DNA from: Chitinophaga silvisoli
Lineage (GTDB): Bacteria > Bacteroidota > Bacteroidia > Chitinophagales > Chitinophagaceae
DNA length: 64,000 nt
Direction of reading: 5' to 3'
NCBI RefSeq assembly: GCF_003412465.1
Contig: NZ_QTJV01000001.1
Span: 930,001 to 994,000 of the forward strand
A program made the position numbers and the translations under genes. Below are positions 18,028 to 26,522 of the stretch, piece by piece. The notes beneath the pieces were generated by a model. It did not search any database. It worked only from the letters and a program-made list of their open reading frames with translations, and had not been told where the DNA came from. Within the stretch, counting starts at the first letter, position 1, and every line of letters begins with the position of its first letter.

Positions 18028-19029
18028 CTAGTAGACAATTCGACGTTTAGGTACCCCAAAGAATTTCTGGATAGAGTCGTTTGCCTTCGTTGTATCAGCC
18101 AATGGGGCTGTGACAGGCACTAACAAGCGGTAAAAACTGGTATCGTTAGCATCAGCTTGCAGCGTTACGTACTCCCTGCCGTTTTTATGATGAAAGTTCA
18201 GTTTTTTGGTCGCATCCCTGAGGTTGTGATATTCACCAACCACCACATAATAGGTTTTTTCAGAAGGCGTAGTAGCAGATGCCGCTGCCTGTTGCAGACT
18301 GCTGTCTGAGCGGGTAGTGGAATCCTGCACCTTCATGCTATCTGCCGCCGCAGGAGTGCTCCGGTCTGCCGAGATCACCGGCTCCTGGTTGCGTTGCTGG
18401 CTGGAAACCAGCCACCATATCAGGCCTGCTGCCAGCACAGCAGCCACAGGTACCGCGACCCACCACCAGCGGAAGGAAGATCCCTGCTCCTCCGGGTAAG
18501 GAGGATAATCTGTATTGGCAGTATACTCAGCATTCGGCTTTGCATTTTCAGAGGAAGCAGATAAATGGTTGACCACCTGGTTGTTCACAAACTCCTTGTC
18601 GCCAATGGTCACACGGTGACTGACATCCGTTCTGATCACAGGCTGCACCATCAGGGTTTCCAGCTCAATAGGCAGGTATTCTGCAATGAAGGTAATCTGG
18701 CCCGCTACATCAGCTTTCAGTTGTCCTACGCCCGGAATGGCGAAGGTCTGACCCGATTTTAGCAGTGTATGCACCTCTGCCACATATTTCTCCATCTTCA
18801 TCCGGGCAATGTTATCGACCAGATGCTCTCTCTGGGAAATCCATTTCACCAGTTGCTCTTCATCTCCCCATATATCCTCAAACCGGATCACCTCCTGTGG
18901 AGGTTCCAGAGTTTTAGTTGTCACATTATAACGCGCTGGAATATGTTGCACCGAAAAGATGCCTGTTTTGGGGAGAATACAAGGTTCCTTCCGGAACAAA
19001 GTGTCCTGTATGTATTGCTGTAGTACCAA
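18028..19029 (-). CDS. HU-CCDC81-like / TM / SPOR-domain protein
   Basis: A 333-residue protein of unusual architecture. Residues 1-130 resemble the two bacterial HU-CCDC81 domains (VLQQYIQDTLFRKEPCILPKTG, then VHTLLKSGQTFAIPGVGQL), a fold related to the DNA-binding protein HU. A single transmembrane helix (about 188-208, rich in W, V and A) follows, then a linker of S, T, D and Q, and a C-terminal SPOR domain (258-333) that in other proteins binds septal peptidoglycan lacking stem peptides. The N-terminus is predicted cytoplasmic and the SPOR periplasmic. It is the last gene of the block TPR / barrel / HU-SPOR, after a 110-bp gap. The function is unknown; a link between division-site peptidoglycan and a cytoplasmic partner is inference. 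Confidence 0.75.
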   Translation of the reverse strand: MVLQQYIQDTLFRKEPCILPKTGIFSVQHIPARYNVTTKTLEPPQEVIRFEDIWGDEEQLVKWISQREHLVDNIARMKMEKYVAEVHTLLKSGQTFAIPGVGQLKADVAGQITFIAEYLPIELETLMVQPVIRTDVSHRVTIGDKEFVNNQVVNHLSASSENAKPNAEYTANTDYPPYPEEQGSSFRWWWVAVPVAAVLAAGLIWWLVSSQQRNQEPVISADRSTPAAADSMKVQDSTTRSDSSLQQAAASATTPSEKTYYVVVGEYHNLRDATKKLNFHHKNGREYVTLQADANDTSFYRLLVPVTAPLADTTKANDSIQKFFGVPKRRIVY

Positions 19030-19088
19030 TGTTTATAAAAATATTCCTTAGTAAAATGACTCTCCATCAATAAATATGCCTGTGTTTG

Positions 19089-19114
19089 CTATCCTTCCCG
19101 TGTGAGAAGGATAG
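19089..19114. other. 9-bp inverted repeat between barrel gene and HU-SPOR gene
   Basis: CTATCCTTC (19089-19097) and GAAGGATAG (19106-19114) flank an 8-nt loop. There is no T run on the minus strand, so it is not a normal terminator; it could attenuate or process the transcript between the two genes, or be an operator. Confidence 0.4.
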
Positions 19115-19139
19115 CCTCACAGAATGCAATGGTACGATT

Positions 19140-20774
19140 TTAAAATTTAACCATTACACCACCTACTACATTGAAACCGTAGGTGTTGTAACCGTACCAG
19201 CGCTGATAGCGGGTATTGAAGATATTATTGGTGTTCACCCACAGGTTGAAGTTCTTGCCAATGTCATAGCTGGCCCCGGCATTCAGGTCCCAACCGCTCT
19301 TGGTCTTCCGGAAATCGCCGTTTGCCAGGTAGTAGCTGCTACCCAGGAAGAATGCGTTTGCATTCAGGTGCAGTTTTCTGGCCAGGGTATAAGTTGCAAA
19401 AGCCTCGGTCTGGAATGGTACCAGTCCCCATGGTTTCACCTCAGTTTTCTGCTTGGTATAATTGAACCAGTCTACAGTAAAGCGCAGCTGGAACTTCTCT
19501 TCCTGGATATAACCCACTTCTGCATGCAGGTTGAAAGCACGCAGTTCAGTTTCATTCCTGGTGTAGAAAGTCTTACCGTCCAGGCTATCATTTACAAACA
19601 GCGGCATGTTGTACCAGGTCACTGCTGCAAACTTGGTGTTGTAGTTGAAGTGACTACCCAGGGTACCTTTGATACCTGTGTATTTCTCTTCTACACGGGT
19701 ATTCAGGATACCGCTGTTATAGCTGGTGAAGAACGGATTGGTATTGGTCATGTTGCGGTAGCTGTTCTTATTGATATAAGAGATCCAGCCACTGCTCAGG
19801 ATGACTTTCTTATAAATGATGTGCGATTCGTTCACGATGTCCGGCAGCAGGTAAAATTTACTGTTGGTCCAGGTTGGATTCACGCCCGCATGCAGTACAA
19901 ATCTTGGTTTGATGATCTCCAGTGCAGGGTGAATAGCAACTACGTTATTGTTAAACTGTGCACTATCCTTTGCTTTGAAAGAGGAGAGGTCAAAGAGTCC
20001 TTCCACACGCAGGAAGATATCTTCGAACAATTGCTTGCTCACAGGTGCTTTCAGGATCACTGTTGGTTCCTTACGGTTGTAGGCATCGCTGTAGTAAATG
20101 AATTTTGCAGAAGGCTGGAACATAAATGCCCAGTCATTCTGAGGCCTGTTCTTCACGCCCACCTGTGCGGTGAACTGGTTGAAGGCCTGCTTTACTTCGC
20201 TCTTGCTATAGTCGTATGCTGCATGATCATATCCATAATAATGCAGCTGGTTGCGGTCGTAACCTACGCTACCGTTGATCTCCAGGATAGGGGAGTAATA
20301 AGTACCGGATGCCAGTACATTGAGTGTGCTGTAATCCTGGTTCTTGATGCTCCCTTTGGAAGAGGTGTAGTTACCATAGATCCCGAAATTGTATTTATCC
20401 TGTCTGCCACTACCAAAACCTGCCTGGATGAGCGGGGTGCTCAGGTTACCATAACCGGCTTTGATAAAGTTGTTCTGCAGGGTTGCCAGTGTATCCTTAC
20501 CCAGGGCCAGTGGTTTCAGGGGCACTGGCTGATAGAGGAAGGAAAGGTTCAGTGCAGGCACCTGGTACTGGTATTTAGGACGCGTGGTATCCGAAGCCGG
20601 CAGGGAAGCTGTCAGGTTCAGTTTAGCCGCATCCCGCAGTTTCGGGCGGTAATTTGAGATGATATCAATCGTTTCCTGTTTCAGGTTTTTGTCCTGGGCA
20701 ATACCCTGCTGTGCCAGCATTACTGCACCTGTAACTGTTAAAACCCGTTGAATATGTTTGATATATGCGTTCAT
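19140..20774 (-). CDS. Outer-membrane beta-barrel protein, TonB-receptor-like, no plug seen
   Basis: A 544-residue protein with a signal peptide (residues 1-26) and repeated alternating aromatic/polar strands (such as DKYNFGIYGNYTSS, LDLNAGASYDIGKNFNLWVNTNNIFN, and GYNTYGFNVVGGVMVKF). NTNNIFNTRYQRWYGYNTYGF is the usual C-terminal region of TonB-dependent barrels, but the protein is too short for a full plug plus 22 strands. It starts 20 bp after the large TPR gene, so the two are co-transcribed. It may be a barrel partner of the TPR protein or a transport or anchoring pore. I do not recognise a characterised homologue. Confidence 0.7.
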   Translation of the reverse strand: MNAYIKHIQRVLTVTGAVMLAQQGIAQDKNLKQETIDIISNYRPKLRDAAKLNLTASLPASDTTRPKYQYQVPALNLSFLYQPVPLKPLALGKDTLATLQNNFIKAGYGNLSTPLIQAGFGSGRQDKYNFGIYGNYTSSKGSIKNQDYSTLNVLASGTYYSPILEINGSVGYDRNQLHYYGYDHAAYDYSKSEVKQAFNQFTAQVGVKNRPQNDWAFMFQPSAKFIYYSDAYNRKEPTVILKAPVSKQLFEDIFLRVEGLFDLSSFKAKDSAQFNNNVVAIHPALEIIKPRFVLHAGVNPTWTNSKFYLLPDIVNESHIIYKKVILSSGWISYINKNSYRNMTNTNPFFTSYNSGILNTRVEEKYTGIKGTLGSHFNYNTKFAAVTWYNMPLFVNDSLDGKTFYTRNETELRAFNLHAEVGYIQEEKFQLRFTVDWFNYTKQKTEVKPWGLVPFQTEAFATYTLARKLHLNANAFFLGSSYYLANGDFRKTKSGWDLNAGASYDIGKNFNLWVNTNNIFNTRYQRWYGYNTYGFNVVGGVMVKF

Positions 20775-20794
20775 GCTATGGTCGTAGTTCGTAA

Positions 20795-23700
20795 TTATTT
20801 ATTGGATTTGATCTTTGATGCAGCTTTCTCTTCAGCCTCAGTCTTCGCCAGTTTATCTTTTGCTTCCGCTTTCAGCTCCGCAATAGAGCTGTTTTCGGCA
20901 ATACTCTGGTAGGTCGCCTTGGCATTGAAATAGTCTTTCTGACGGGCGTAGATATCACCCAGCAGGATGTAGGATTTAGCTACCCACATTTCATAACCCG
21001 GCGTATTTTTAATTACATCAAAGCCTGCTTTTTCAGCAGCAGCCAGGTCGTTTTTAGCAAACAGGCAAACCGCAATATTGTATCGTGCTTCAGCACCGGT
21101 TTCTGATTTTGTCAGCCCGGCAGCTATTTTCAGTTCCTTCATCGCTTCGTCGTACTGACCTTGTTCCTGCTGAGATCTACCCAGGTAGAAATGACCAATG
21201 ATCTGATCATCAGTACTGATATTGGAGCTGGACAGCAGTACTTCGGAATAGTTACCTACTTCATCCCAGTGTTTCAGCTGGTAGTTGGTGCGGATCAGGC
21301 CTCTGGTAGCAGTGAAGGTATTTTCCTTGGTGGTAGAGAGGTCCTGGAGCTGCAGGTAATAAGTACGTGCTTTCTCATAGTTTTTGGCCTGGTAGTAGTT
21401 GATATTGGCAGCCTGCAGTGCAGCACGTTCTGCATAGAGACTCGCATTTTTAGACAATACAAACTCGTAACCAGGTAAAGCGCCGTTGTAATCTTTGTTA
21501 TTATAAGCGCACTCTGATTTGTAGAATTGTGCAGGCAGAATGAACTGACCCTCAGGGTAGCGCTGGATGTAGCTGTTGAAAGCAGCAGTAGCTCCTGTGC
21601 AATCGCCGGTACTGAATTTGGCTTCAGCAGCAGCATATGCCAGGGAGTCTTCTGCATTTGTAGAGATAGTATGACCGGTAGATTTCAGTAATGCGATGTA
21701 AGCATCGGGTTTACCCTGACCTACATAGATATCTTTGATGCTGGCCAGTGCGGTATTTGCTTCAGGAGAGTTTGGATACTTCTCTACTACCTGGCGATAA
21801 TAGGAGAGTGCTTTGCCTTCATCATCCCTGTTGAAGTAGCAAAGGCCCAGTTTCAGCAATGCTCTTGGCGCGTTCGGACCATTCGGTTGTTTGTTCAGCA
21901 CATTCTCCAGGTAAGGAATGGCTTCGGTGTATTTTTCTTCAGCCAGGTAAGTATTGGCGATCTCCAGGTCAGCATCATTACCAAAGCCGGAAGTAGGAAA
22001 TTTATCACCCAGGTTTTTCAGCAGGGCCACTTTTTCATTGGTCTTACCCTGGATCCCCAGGATAATACTTTTCTGGTAGGTAGCGTAGTCAGAACCTGGC
22101 TGGTTGCCTGAGATGATGCGGTCATACAGTGTCAGTGCCTTTGTATAATCTTTCAGCATGTAGTAACAGTCGGCGGCACGCAGGGTGGCATCGTTGGTGA
22201 TGCGGGCTGCATTCGGGCCACTGGTACGTTGTGCAGCTTCGAAATGCTTGAGGGCATTGGTGTAATCTTCTCTTTTGAGCAGGGCATAACCCATGTTGTA
22301 GCTCGCAGTCTGAGGATTTGCTTCACCGGAAGAAGGTGCACTGCTGGTCAGATAAGTGTTCAGGTGATTGATGGCACCATCAGTATTGTTCTGGCGCATA
22401 GCAATTTCTGCTTTCCAGAAGTGAGCCAGTTGAACGGTATTGTTATCGTAAGCGTTTTTGATAGCGATGTCCAGCAGTTTGTCTGCATCCTGCAGTTGCT
22501 GGTCGTTGATCAGTTCTACAGCGCGGCCGTAAGCGATCTTCTGATATGCTTTCAGTACAGTAGGATTCTTGTCGGGAATCTGATCTACGACAGCCATTGC
22601 ATCCTTATAGTTATTAGTGTTGAGGAATGCGCTGACCAGTACTTCTCTTGCTTCGTTTTTGTAAGCAGAATTAGGATAAGTGCTCAGGAAGCTGGTGAGT
22701 TCAGAGATAGCCACGTCACCATAACCCAGTTCGTAGGAGAGCTTACCGTAGTTAAAGCGGGAGATCTCCTGCTGACCAGGGTTTGCACTGTTGCGTGCAC
22801 AGAAGGCGAAGGCATTACGTGCGTTTGCTTTCTGACCTGTTTTCAGGTAACAATCACCCAGCAGGTACATGGAGTTCTGACCCAGAGAGTCTTTCTCGCT
22901 GCTCAGTTGTTTGAAACCATTGATGGCTTTTGCGTAGTTACCTGTCTGGTAGTAGCTGTAAGACAGCTGGTAGATGTCTTCTTTACGTACTTCTTCAGCA
23001 TTGTCCTGGTATTCCTGGAGGTAAGGCAGTGCTTTCGCGTAATTACCTTTTTCGAAGTAAGTCTGACCCAATAACTGTTTCAGTTCAGCTTCGTAATATT
23101 GGCCACCTGCATTTATAAGTGGTTCAACATAGGAGATCACCTGGTCAGGTTTACGCTGGAAGTAATAAATTTCGGCGATATAATAAGGTACGACAGTGCT
23201 GTATTTAGGTTCTTTCACTACACGCTGAAAACTGGTGAGTGCTTCAGCATACTGGTGGTTGTAGTAGGCAATGAAACCGTAGTAGTAGTTTGCCGGGATG
23301 TAATATTTACCAGGCAGTTCCTTGATAGATTGAAACAGGGGTTGTGCCTTTTTGAAGTCTTTAACGTTGAAATAGCAGTAGGCCAGTTCGAACTTAGCTT
23401 CTGCAATCTCGTGGTTGGACAGGTTTTCGATGCTGGCTTTTTCGTACAGGGGAATAGCTTCTTTCAGTTTGTTCTGGTGGAAGTAGTATTTAGCCAGTTG
23501 ATAGCTGACCAGTTCTTCCCTTGCATTGTTATTATAGGTAGCGAGGTATTCCAGGGCTGCTTTTTCAGCGCTTGCGTTGCCCAGTTTGAGGGCGCAGACG
23601 GTGTAATAGTATTGAGCGTCAGTCTTTACGAGGCTACGGCTGGTCTCCTGGAAATAACCAATATTATCAAGTGTTTGCTTGAACAATTGCATGGCCACGG

Positions 23701-23866
23701 CGTATTTTTCCTGTTGGAAAAGTTGCTGGGCATCTTTGAAGACTTTATCCGGCTCCGTGTAGATGCGGGTTTGCTGGGCATTAGCGACCGAAGTAGCCAG
23801 GATACAGCAGGTAGCCAGATAGAGAAACAATTGTCCGGGAACAAGAAACTTTTTTATGAATTGCAT
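20795..23866 (-). CDS. Large periplasmic tetratricopeptide-repeat protein
   Basis: A 1023-residue protein with a signal peptide (residues 1-30, ending NAQQ) and about 20 TPR-like helix pairs along its length, with recurring A..Y...Q..F.....Y....A...LG.CYF patterns (for example DFKKAQPLFQSIKELPGKYY, KYTEAIPYLENVLNKQPN). It ends in a lysine/alanine-rich tail. TPR scaffolds of this size in Bacteroidota are usually envelope-assembly factors. It begins an operon with the barrel gene (20-bp spacing) and probably the HU-SPOR gene. No enzyme motif is visible and the function is unknown; repeated antisense frames on the other strand are by-products of the repeat composition. Confidence 0.8.
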   Translation of the reverse strand: MQFIKKFLVPGQLFLYLATCCILATSVANAQQTRIYTEPDKVFKDAQQLFQQEKYAVAMQLFKQTLDNIGYFQETSRSLVKTDAQYYYTVCALKLGNASAEKAALEYLATYNNNAREELVSYQLAKYYFHQNKLKEAIPLYEKASIENLSNHEIAEAKFELAYCYFNVKDFKKAQPLFQSIKELPGKYYIPANYYYGFIAYYNHQYAEALTSFQRVVKEPKYSTVVPYYIAEIYYFQRKPDQVISYVEPLINAGGQYYEAELKQLLGQTYFEKGNYAKALPYLQEYQDNAEEVRKEDIYQLSYSYYQTGNYAKAINGFKQLSSEKDSLGQNSMYLLGDCYLKTGQKANARNAFAFCARNSANPGQQEISRFNYGKLSYELGYGDVAISELTSFLSTYPNSAYKNEAREVLVSAFLNTNNYKDAMAVVDQIPDKNPTVLKAYQKIAYGRAVELINDQQLQDADKLLDIAIKNAYDNNTVQLAHFWKAEIAMRQNNTDGAINHLNTYLTSSAPSSGEANPQTASYNMGYALLKREDYTNALKHFEAAQRTSGPNAARITNDATLRAADCYYMLKDYTKALTLYDRIISGNQPGSDYATYQKSIILGIQGKTNEKVALLKNLGDKFPTSGFGNDADLEIANTYLAEEKYTEAIPYLENVLNKQPNGPNAPRALLKLGLCYFNRDDEGKALSYYRQVVEKYPNSPEANTALASIKDIYVGQGKPDAYIALLKSTGHTISTNAEDSLAYAAAEAKFSTGDCTGATAAFNSYIQRYPEGQFILPAQFYKSECAYNNKDYNGALPGYEFVLSKNASLYAERAALQAANINYYQAKNYEKARTYYLQLQDLSTTKENTFTATRGLIRTNYQLKHWDEVGNYSEVLLSSSNISTDDQIIGHFYLGRSQQEQGQYDEAMKELKIAAGLTKSETGAEARYNIAVCLFAKNDLAAAEKAGFDVIKNTPGYEMWVAKSYILLGDIYARQKDYFNAKATYQSIAENSSIAELKAEAKDKLAKTEAEEKAASKIKSNK

Positions 23867-24177
23867 GCTTTTAACCTGTTATTAACTTTAATATGCGTTT
23901 TAAACGAATCCTTTACAGTTATTATTTTCTGTTCAGGATCAATAAATAATGCTTTCAGGGAAACTAAAACAGGGACAAATATAGTTATTGCTTTCAATTA
24001 ATAGATTGCGCAAGCCATGCAGCTCACAACATGGAATAGTGTACTTCTCTACAGAATTAATAGCCTTTTCCCCTCCTCACATCTTTTGCCGATGGCAAAT
24101 GCAATCCCCCCTAAAATCATACACTATCAAAAAATCAAAGATTTATATTTGTGCAAAGATCAAACCATTTTTGACAT
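23867..24177. promoter_or_regulatory. Divergent intergenic region with DoxX promoter
   Basis: A 311-bp AT-rich stretch between the TPR gene and doxX. TATATTTG (24144-24151) matches the -7 box and lies 26 bp before the doxX ATG. I see no exact box for the TPR gene and no gene inside. Confidence 0.5.
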
Positions 24178-24588
24178 ATGAGCAAACTGTTTTCTTCTAA
24201 AGCATCCAATGGTGCTATCAATTTCTCCCTGTTATTGCTTCGTGTGGCCTTTGGAGGCCTTCTGCTCTGGAATCATGGCCTTGCCAAATTAAAGGGTTTT
24301 TCAGCTATGAAGGACTCATTTCCGGATCCATTGCACATAGGTCATCCTATTTCATTGGGATTGGCAGTATTTGCAGAAGTATTTTGTGCAGGACTGGTAA
24401 TTATAGGGCTGGTTACCCGCTTAGCGGCTGTGCCTGTGATAGTTACGATGGGTGTGGCGTTGTTTTTGATTCATGGACACCAGGGATTGAAGGAACAGGA
24501 ACCTGCGATCTTATATTTGGTACCTTTCCTGGTGATTTTGTTTGCAGGCCCGGGTAAAGTGAGTCTGGACAGTGCGATTGGGAGATAA
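24178..24588 (+). CDS. DoxX-family membrane protein
   Basis: A 136-residue protein with four hydrophobic helices (about 12-30, 55-75, 80-98 and 108-125). The family features are the LLLRVAFGGLLLWNHGLAKL start, SLGLAVFAEVFCAGLVIIGL, and RLAAVPVIVTMGVALFLIHG. DoxX proteins are small membrane subunits linked with thiol or quinone redox; the role here is unknown. It is followed by a thioesterase and cinA in the same direction. Confidence 0.85.
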   Translation: MSKLFSSKASNGAINFSLLLLRVAFGGLLLWNHGLAKLKGFSAMKDSFPDPLHIGHPISLGLAVFAEVFCAGLVIIGLVTRLAAVPVIVTMGVALFLIHGHQGLKEQEPAILYLVPFLVILFAGPGKVSLDSAIGR

Positions 24589-24597
24589 TGGTGATTG

Positions 24598-24617
24598 CCT
24601 GCCTTGCCTGAGGCAGG
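24598..24617. other. Short GC-rich hairpin after doxX
   Basis: CCTGCCT (24598-24604) pairs with AGGCAGG (24611-24617). There is no following T run. It could be a weak terminator or a small intergenic palindrome of the sort scattered in these genomes. Confidence 0.35.
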
Positions 24618-24740
24618 GGGTGACTCAGAATCAGGAGATGAGTCTAAACAAGATAATGGAAGAAAAGACAGTGAACAATTGTGTTTGATTCGTATAAGCA
24701 GCAAATAAACATTGTAAATGAGAAAGTTAAGGCAAGAGAT

Positions 24741-25151
24741 ATGTTCATAGAAACAACACACATCAGGGTTCGATATGGAGAGACAGACCAGATGGGCTAC
24801 CTTTATTACGGAAATTATGCTTTATATTATGAAGTAGGGCGTGCGGAAGCCATCCGTAACCTGGGATTTACATATGCCCAGCTTGAAAAGGAAGGTGTAA
24901 TCATGCCGGTAGCAGAGTTAAATGTTAAATACATACGGCCGGCCTACTATGATGACCTGATAACCGTAAAGACTATACTGAAAGAGATGCCGGTCGATCA
25001 CAAGATCCGCTTCCACTCAGAATTGTACAACGAGAAAGGGGAGTTGCTGAATGTAGGTGTAACGACCCTCGTATTTTTACATGCAGATACCAAACTGAAA
25101 TATGGCCTGCCTCCGCAGATGCGGGAGGCTTTAGCGCCTTTTTTTGAATAG
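24741..25151 (+). CDS. Acyl-CoA thioesterase, YbgC/4HBT family
   Basis: The ATG at 24741, preceded by a purine-rich stretch GGCAAGAG, gives a 136-residue protein starting MFIETTHIRVRYGETDQMG; the earlier GTG at 24681 adds 20 residues not typical of the family. The hotdog-fold motif RYGETDQMGYLYYGNYALYYEVGRAE carries the catalytic Asp (residue 16) and the usual Y..Y..Y.E pattern. It hydrolyses acyl-CoA or acyl-ACP thioesters in the cytoplasm; the chain length is not clear. The family often sits with the Tol-Pal genes, which are not present here. It precedes cinA by 20 bp. Confidence 0.88.
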   Translation: MFIETTHIRVRYGETDQMGYLYYGNYALYYEVGRAEAIRNLGFTYAQLEKEGVIMPVAELNVKYIRPAYYDDLITVKTILKEMPVDHKIRFHSELYNEKGELLNVGVTTLVFLHADTKLKYGLPPQMREALAPFFE

Positions 25152-25171
25152 CCTGTAATAATATTAATACT

Positions 25172-26419
25172 ATGGAAGGGCAAAAGGTAGTAGCCAGTAT
25201 CATCACCATTGGCGATGAATTACTGATCGGACAGACGATAGATACTAATTCGGCGTGGATGGCCCAGCAGCTCAATGCGATGGGTATATGGGTACACCGC
25301 CGTGTCGCGATTGGCGACGTAAAGGAAGCCATCGTAAAGGCATTGGACGATGAGAGTGCATTGTCGCCTATTATATTGATCACGGGAGGTCTTGGCCCCA
25401 CCGCGGATGATATTACCAAACCTACGCTGGCAGAATATTTTGGAGGCACGCTGGTGAGGGACGAAGCTACTTTTAAACAGGTAATGGAGTTCTTTGAAAG
25501 CCGCGGATTGCCTCCATTGCAACGTAATATGGACCAGGCGCTGGTGCCGGATGTATGTACCGTATTACATAATAAGAGAGGTACGGCACCGGGTATGTGG
25601 TTTGAAAAGGATGGAAAAGTGTTTGTATCCATGCCGGGTGTGCCATTTGAGATGAAGGGCCTGATGGAGGATCATGTGTTGCCACGCCTGAAGGAGCATT
25701 TCCAGACACCGGTTGTTGTGCATCAGACATTGATCATTGCAGGTATGGGAGAGTCCTTTGTAGCAGAGCGGCTGGTGGATTTCGAAGCACAGTTGCCTGC
25801 GAATATCAAACTGGCATACCTGCCATCACTGGGTACGATCAAATTACGGCTCACAGCGCATGGGCAGGATAAATTATCAACGGCGGCATCACTGTCTATG
25901 CAGTTTCACAAGCTGAAAGATATCCTGGCGGACATAGTGGTGGCGGATCAGGACCAGCCGATTGCGGAGGTCATAGGTCAGCTGTTGCTGGCAAAAGGGA
26001 AAACAGTGGGTACGGCGGAGAGCTGTACAGGTGGATTTATAGCGCATAGTATGACATTGGTACCGGGCAGTTCTGCGTGGTACAAAGGCAGTGTGGTGAG
26101 CTATGCGAATGAAATCAAAACCCGTATGCTGGGTGTGAAGCCGGAGACACTGGCAGCGCATGGTGCCGTAAGTGAGGCGGTGGTGAAGGAAATGGTACGG
26201 GGAGCGCTGGGGCATTTGCAGACGGATTATGTGATAGCTGTATCCGGAATCATGGGGCCGGATGGCGGTACGCCGGAGAAGCCTGTGGGAACGGTATGGG
26301 TAGGAGTAGGGAATGCGACGGAGACGGTGGCTGTGAAATTTCAGTTAAGGTATGATAGGTATCTGAATATACAGATGACAGCCGCATATGCGATGAATGA
26401 GTTGCGGAAGATCATTTAA
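25172..26419 (+). CDS. cinA: CinA-family nicotinamide-nucleotide amidase / competence protein
   Basis: A 415-residue two-domain protein. The N-terminal part (about 1-170) is a molybdopterin-binding-like fold with ASIITIGDELLIGQTIDTNSAW and TGGLGPTADDITKP. The C-terminal part (about 255-415) is the amidase domain with AESCTGGFIAHSMTLVPGSS, where the Ser and Thr form the active site, and VSGIMGPDGGTPEKPVGTVW. The family deamidates nicotinamide mononucleotide in the pyridine nucleotide salvage cycle and may hydrolyse ADP-ribose. Length matches the full-length form. It follows the thioesterase gene by 20 bp. Confidence 0.95.
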   Translation: MEGQKVVASIITIGDELLIGQTIDTNSAWMAQQLNAMGIWVHRRVAIGDVKEAIVKALDDESALSPIILITGGLGPTADDITKPTLAEYFGGTLVRDEATFKQVMEFFESRGLPPLQRNMDQALVPDVCTVLHNKRGTAPGMWFEKDGKVFVSMPGVPFEMKGLMEDHVLPRLKEHFQTPVVVHQTLIIAGMGESFVAERLVDFEAQLPANIKLAYLPSLGTIKLRLTAHGQDKLSTAASLSMQFHKLKDILADIVVADQDQPIAEVIGQLLLAKGKTVGTAESCTGGFIAHSMTLVPGSSAWYKGSVVSYANEIKTRMLGVKPETLAAHGAVSEAVVKEMVRGALGHLQTDYVIAVSGIMGPDGGTPEKPVGTVWVGVGNATETVAVKFQLRYDRYLNIQMTAAYAMNELRKII

Positions 26420-26485
26420 TAAAATGATGTTCATCAGAATAGCTGCAAGCTGCTTCCCTGTTCCTGATTATTAGTATTTAATTCA

Positions 26486-26493
26486 TACTTTTG
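26486..26493 (+). promoter_or_regulatory. -7 box of the E2 gene
   Basis: TACTTTTG matches TAnnTTTG and lies 29 bp before the E2 ATG, which fits a short leader of about 20 nt. Confidence 0.5.
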
Positions 26494-26522
26494 TTTTCTA
26501 TCAAATAGTTAAACGCAATCTT

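Noticed and set aside
19086..20657. A 523-codon open frame on the plus strand
   Set aside because: It lies wholly antisense to the barrel gene, lacks a recognisable domain or sensible codon pattern, and is a shadow of the real gene.
22229..24001. Two long plus-strand open frames (281 and 300 codons)
   Set aside because: They are antisense to the TPR gene and arise from its repetitive codon use.
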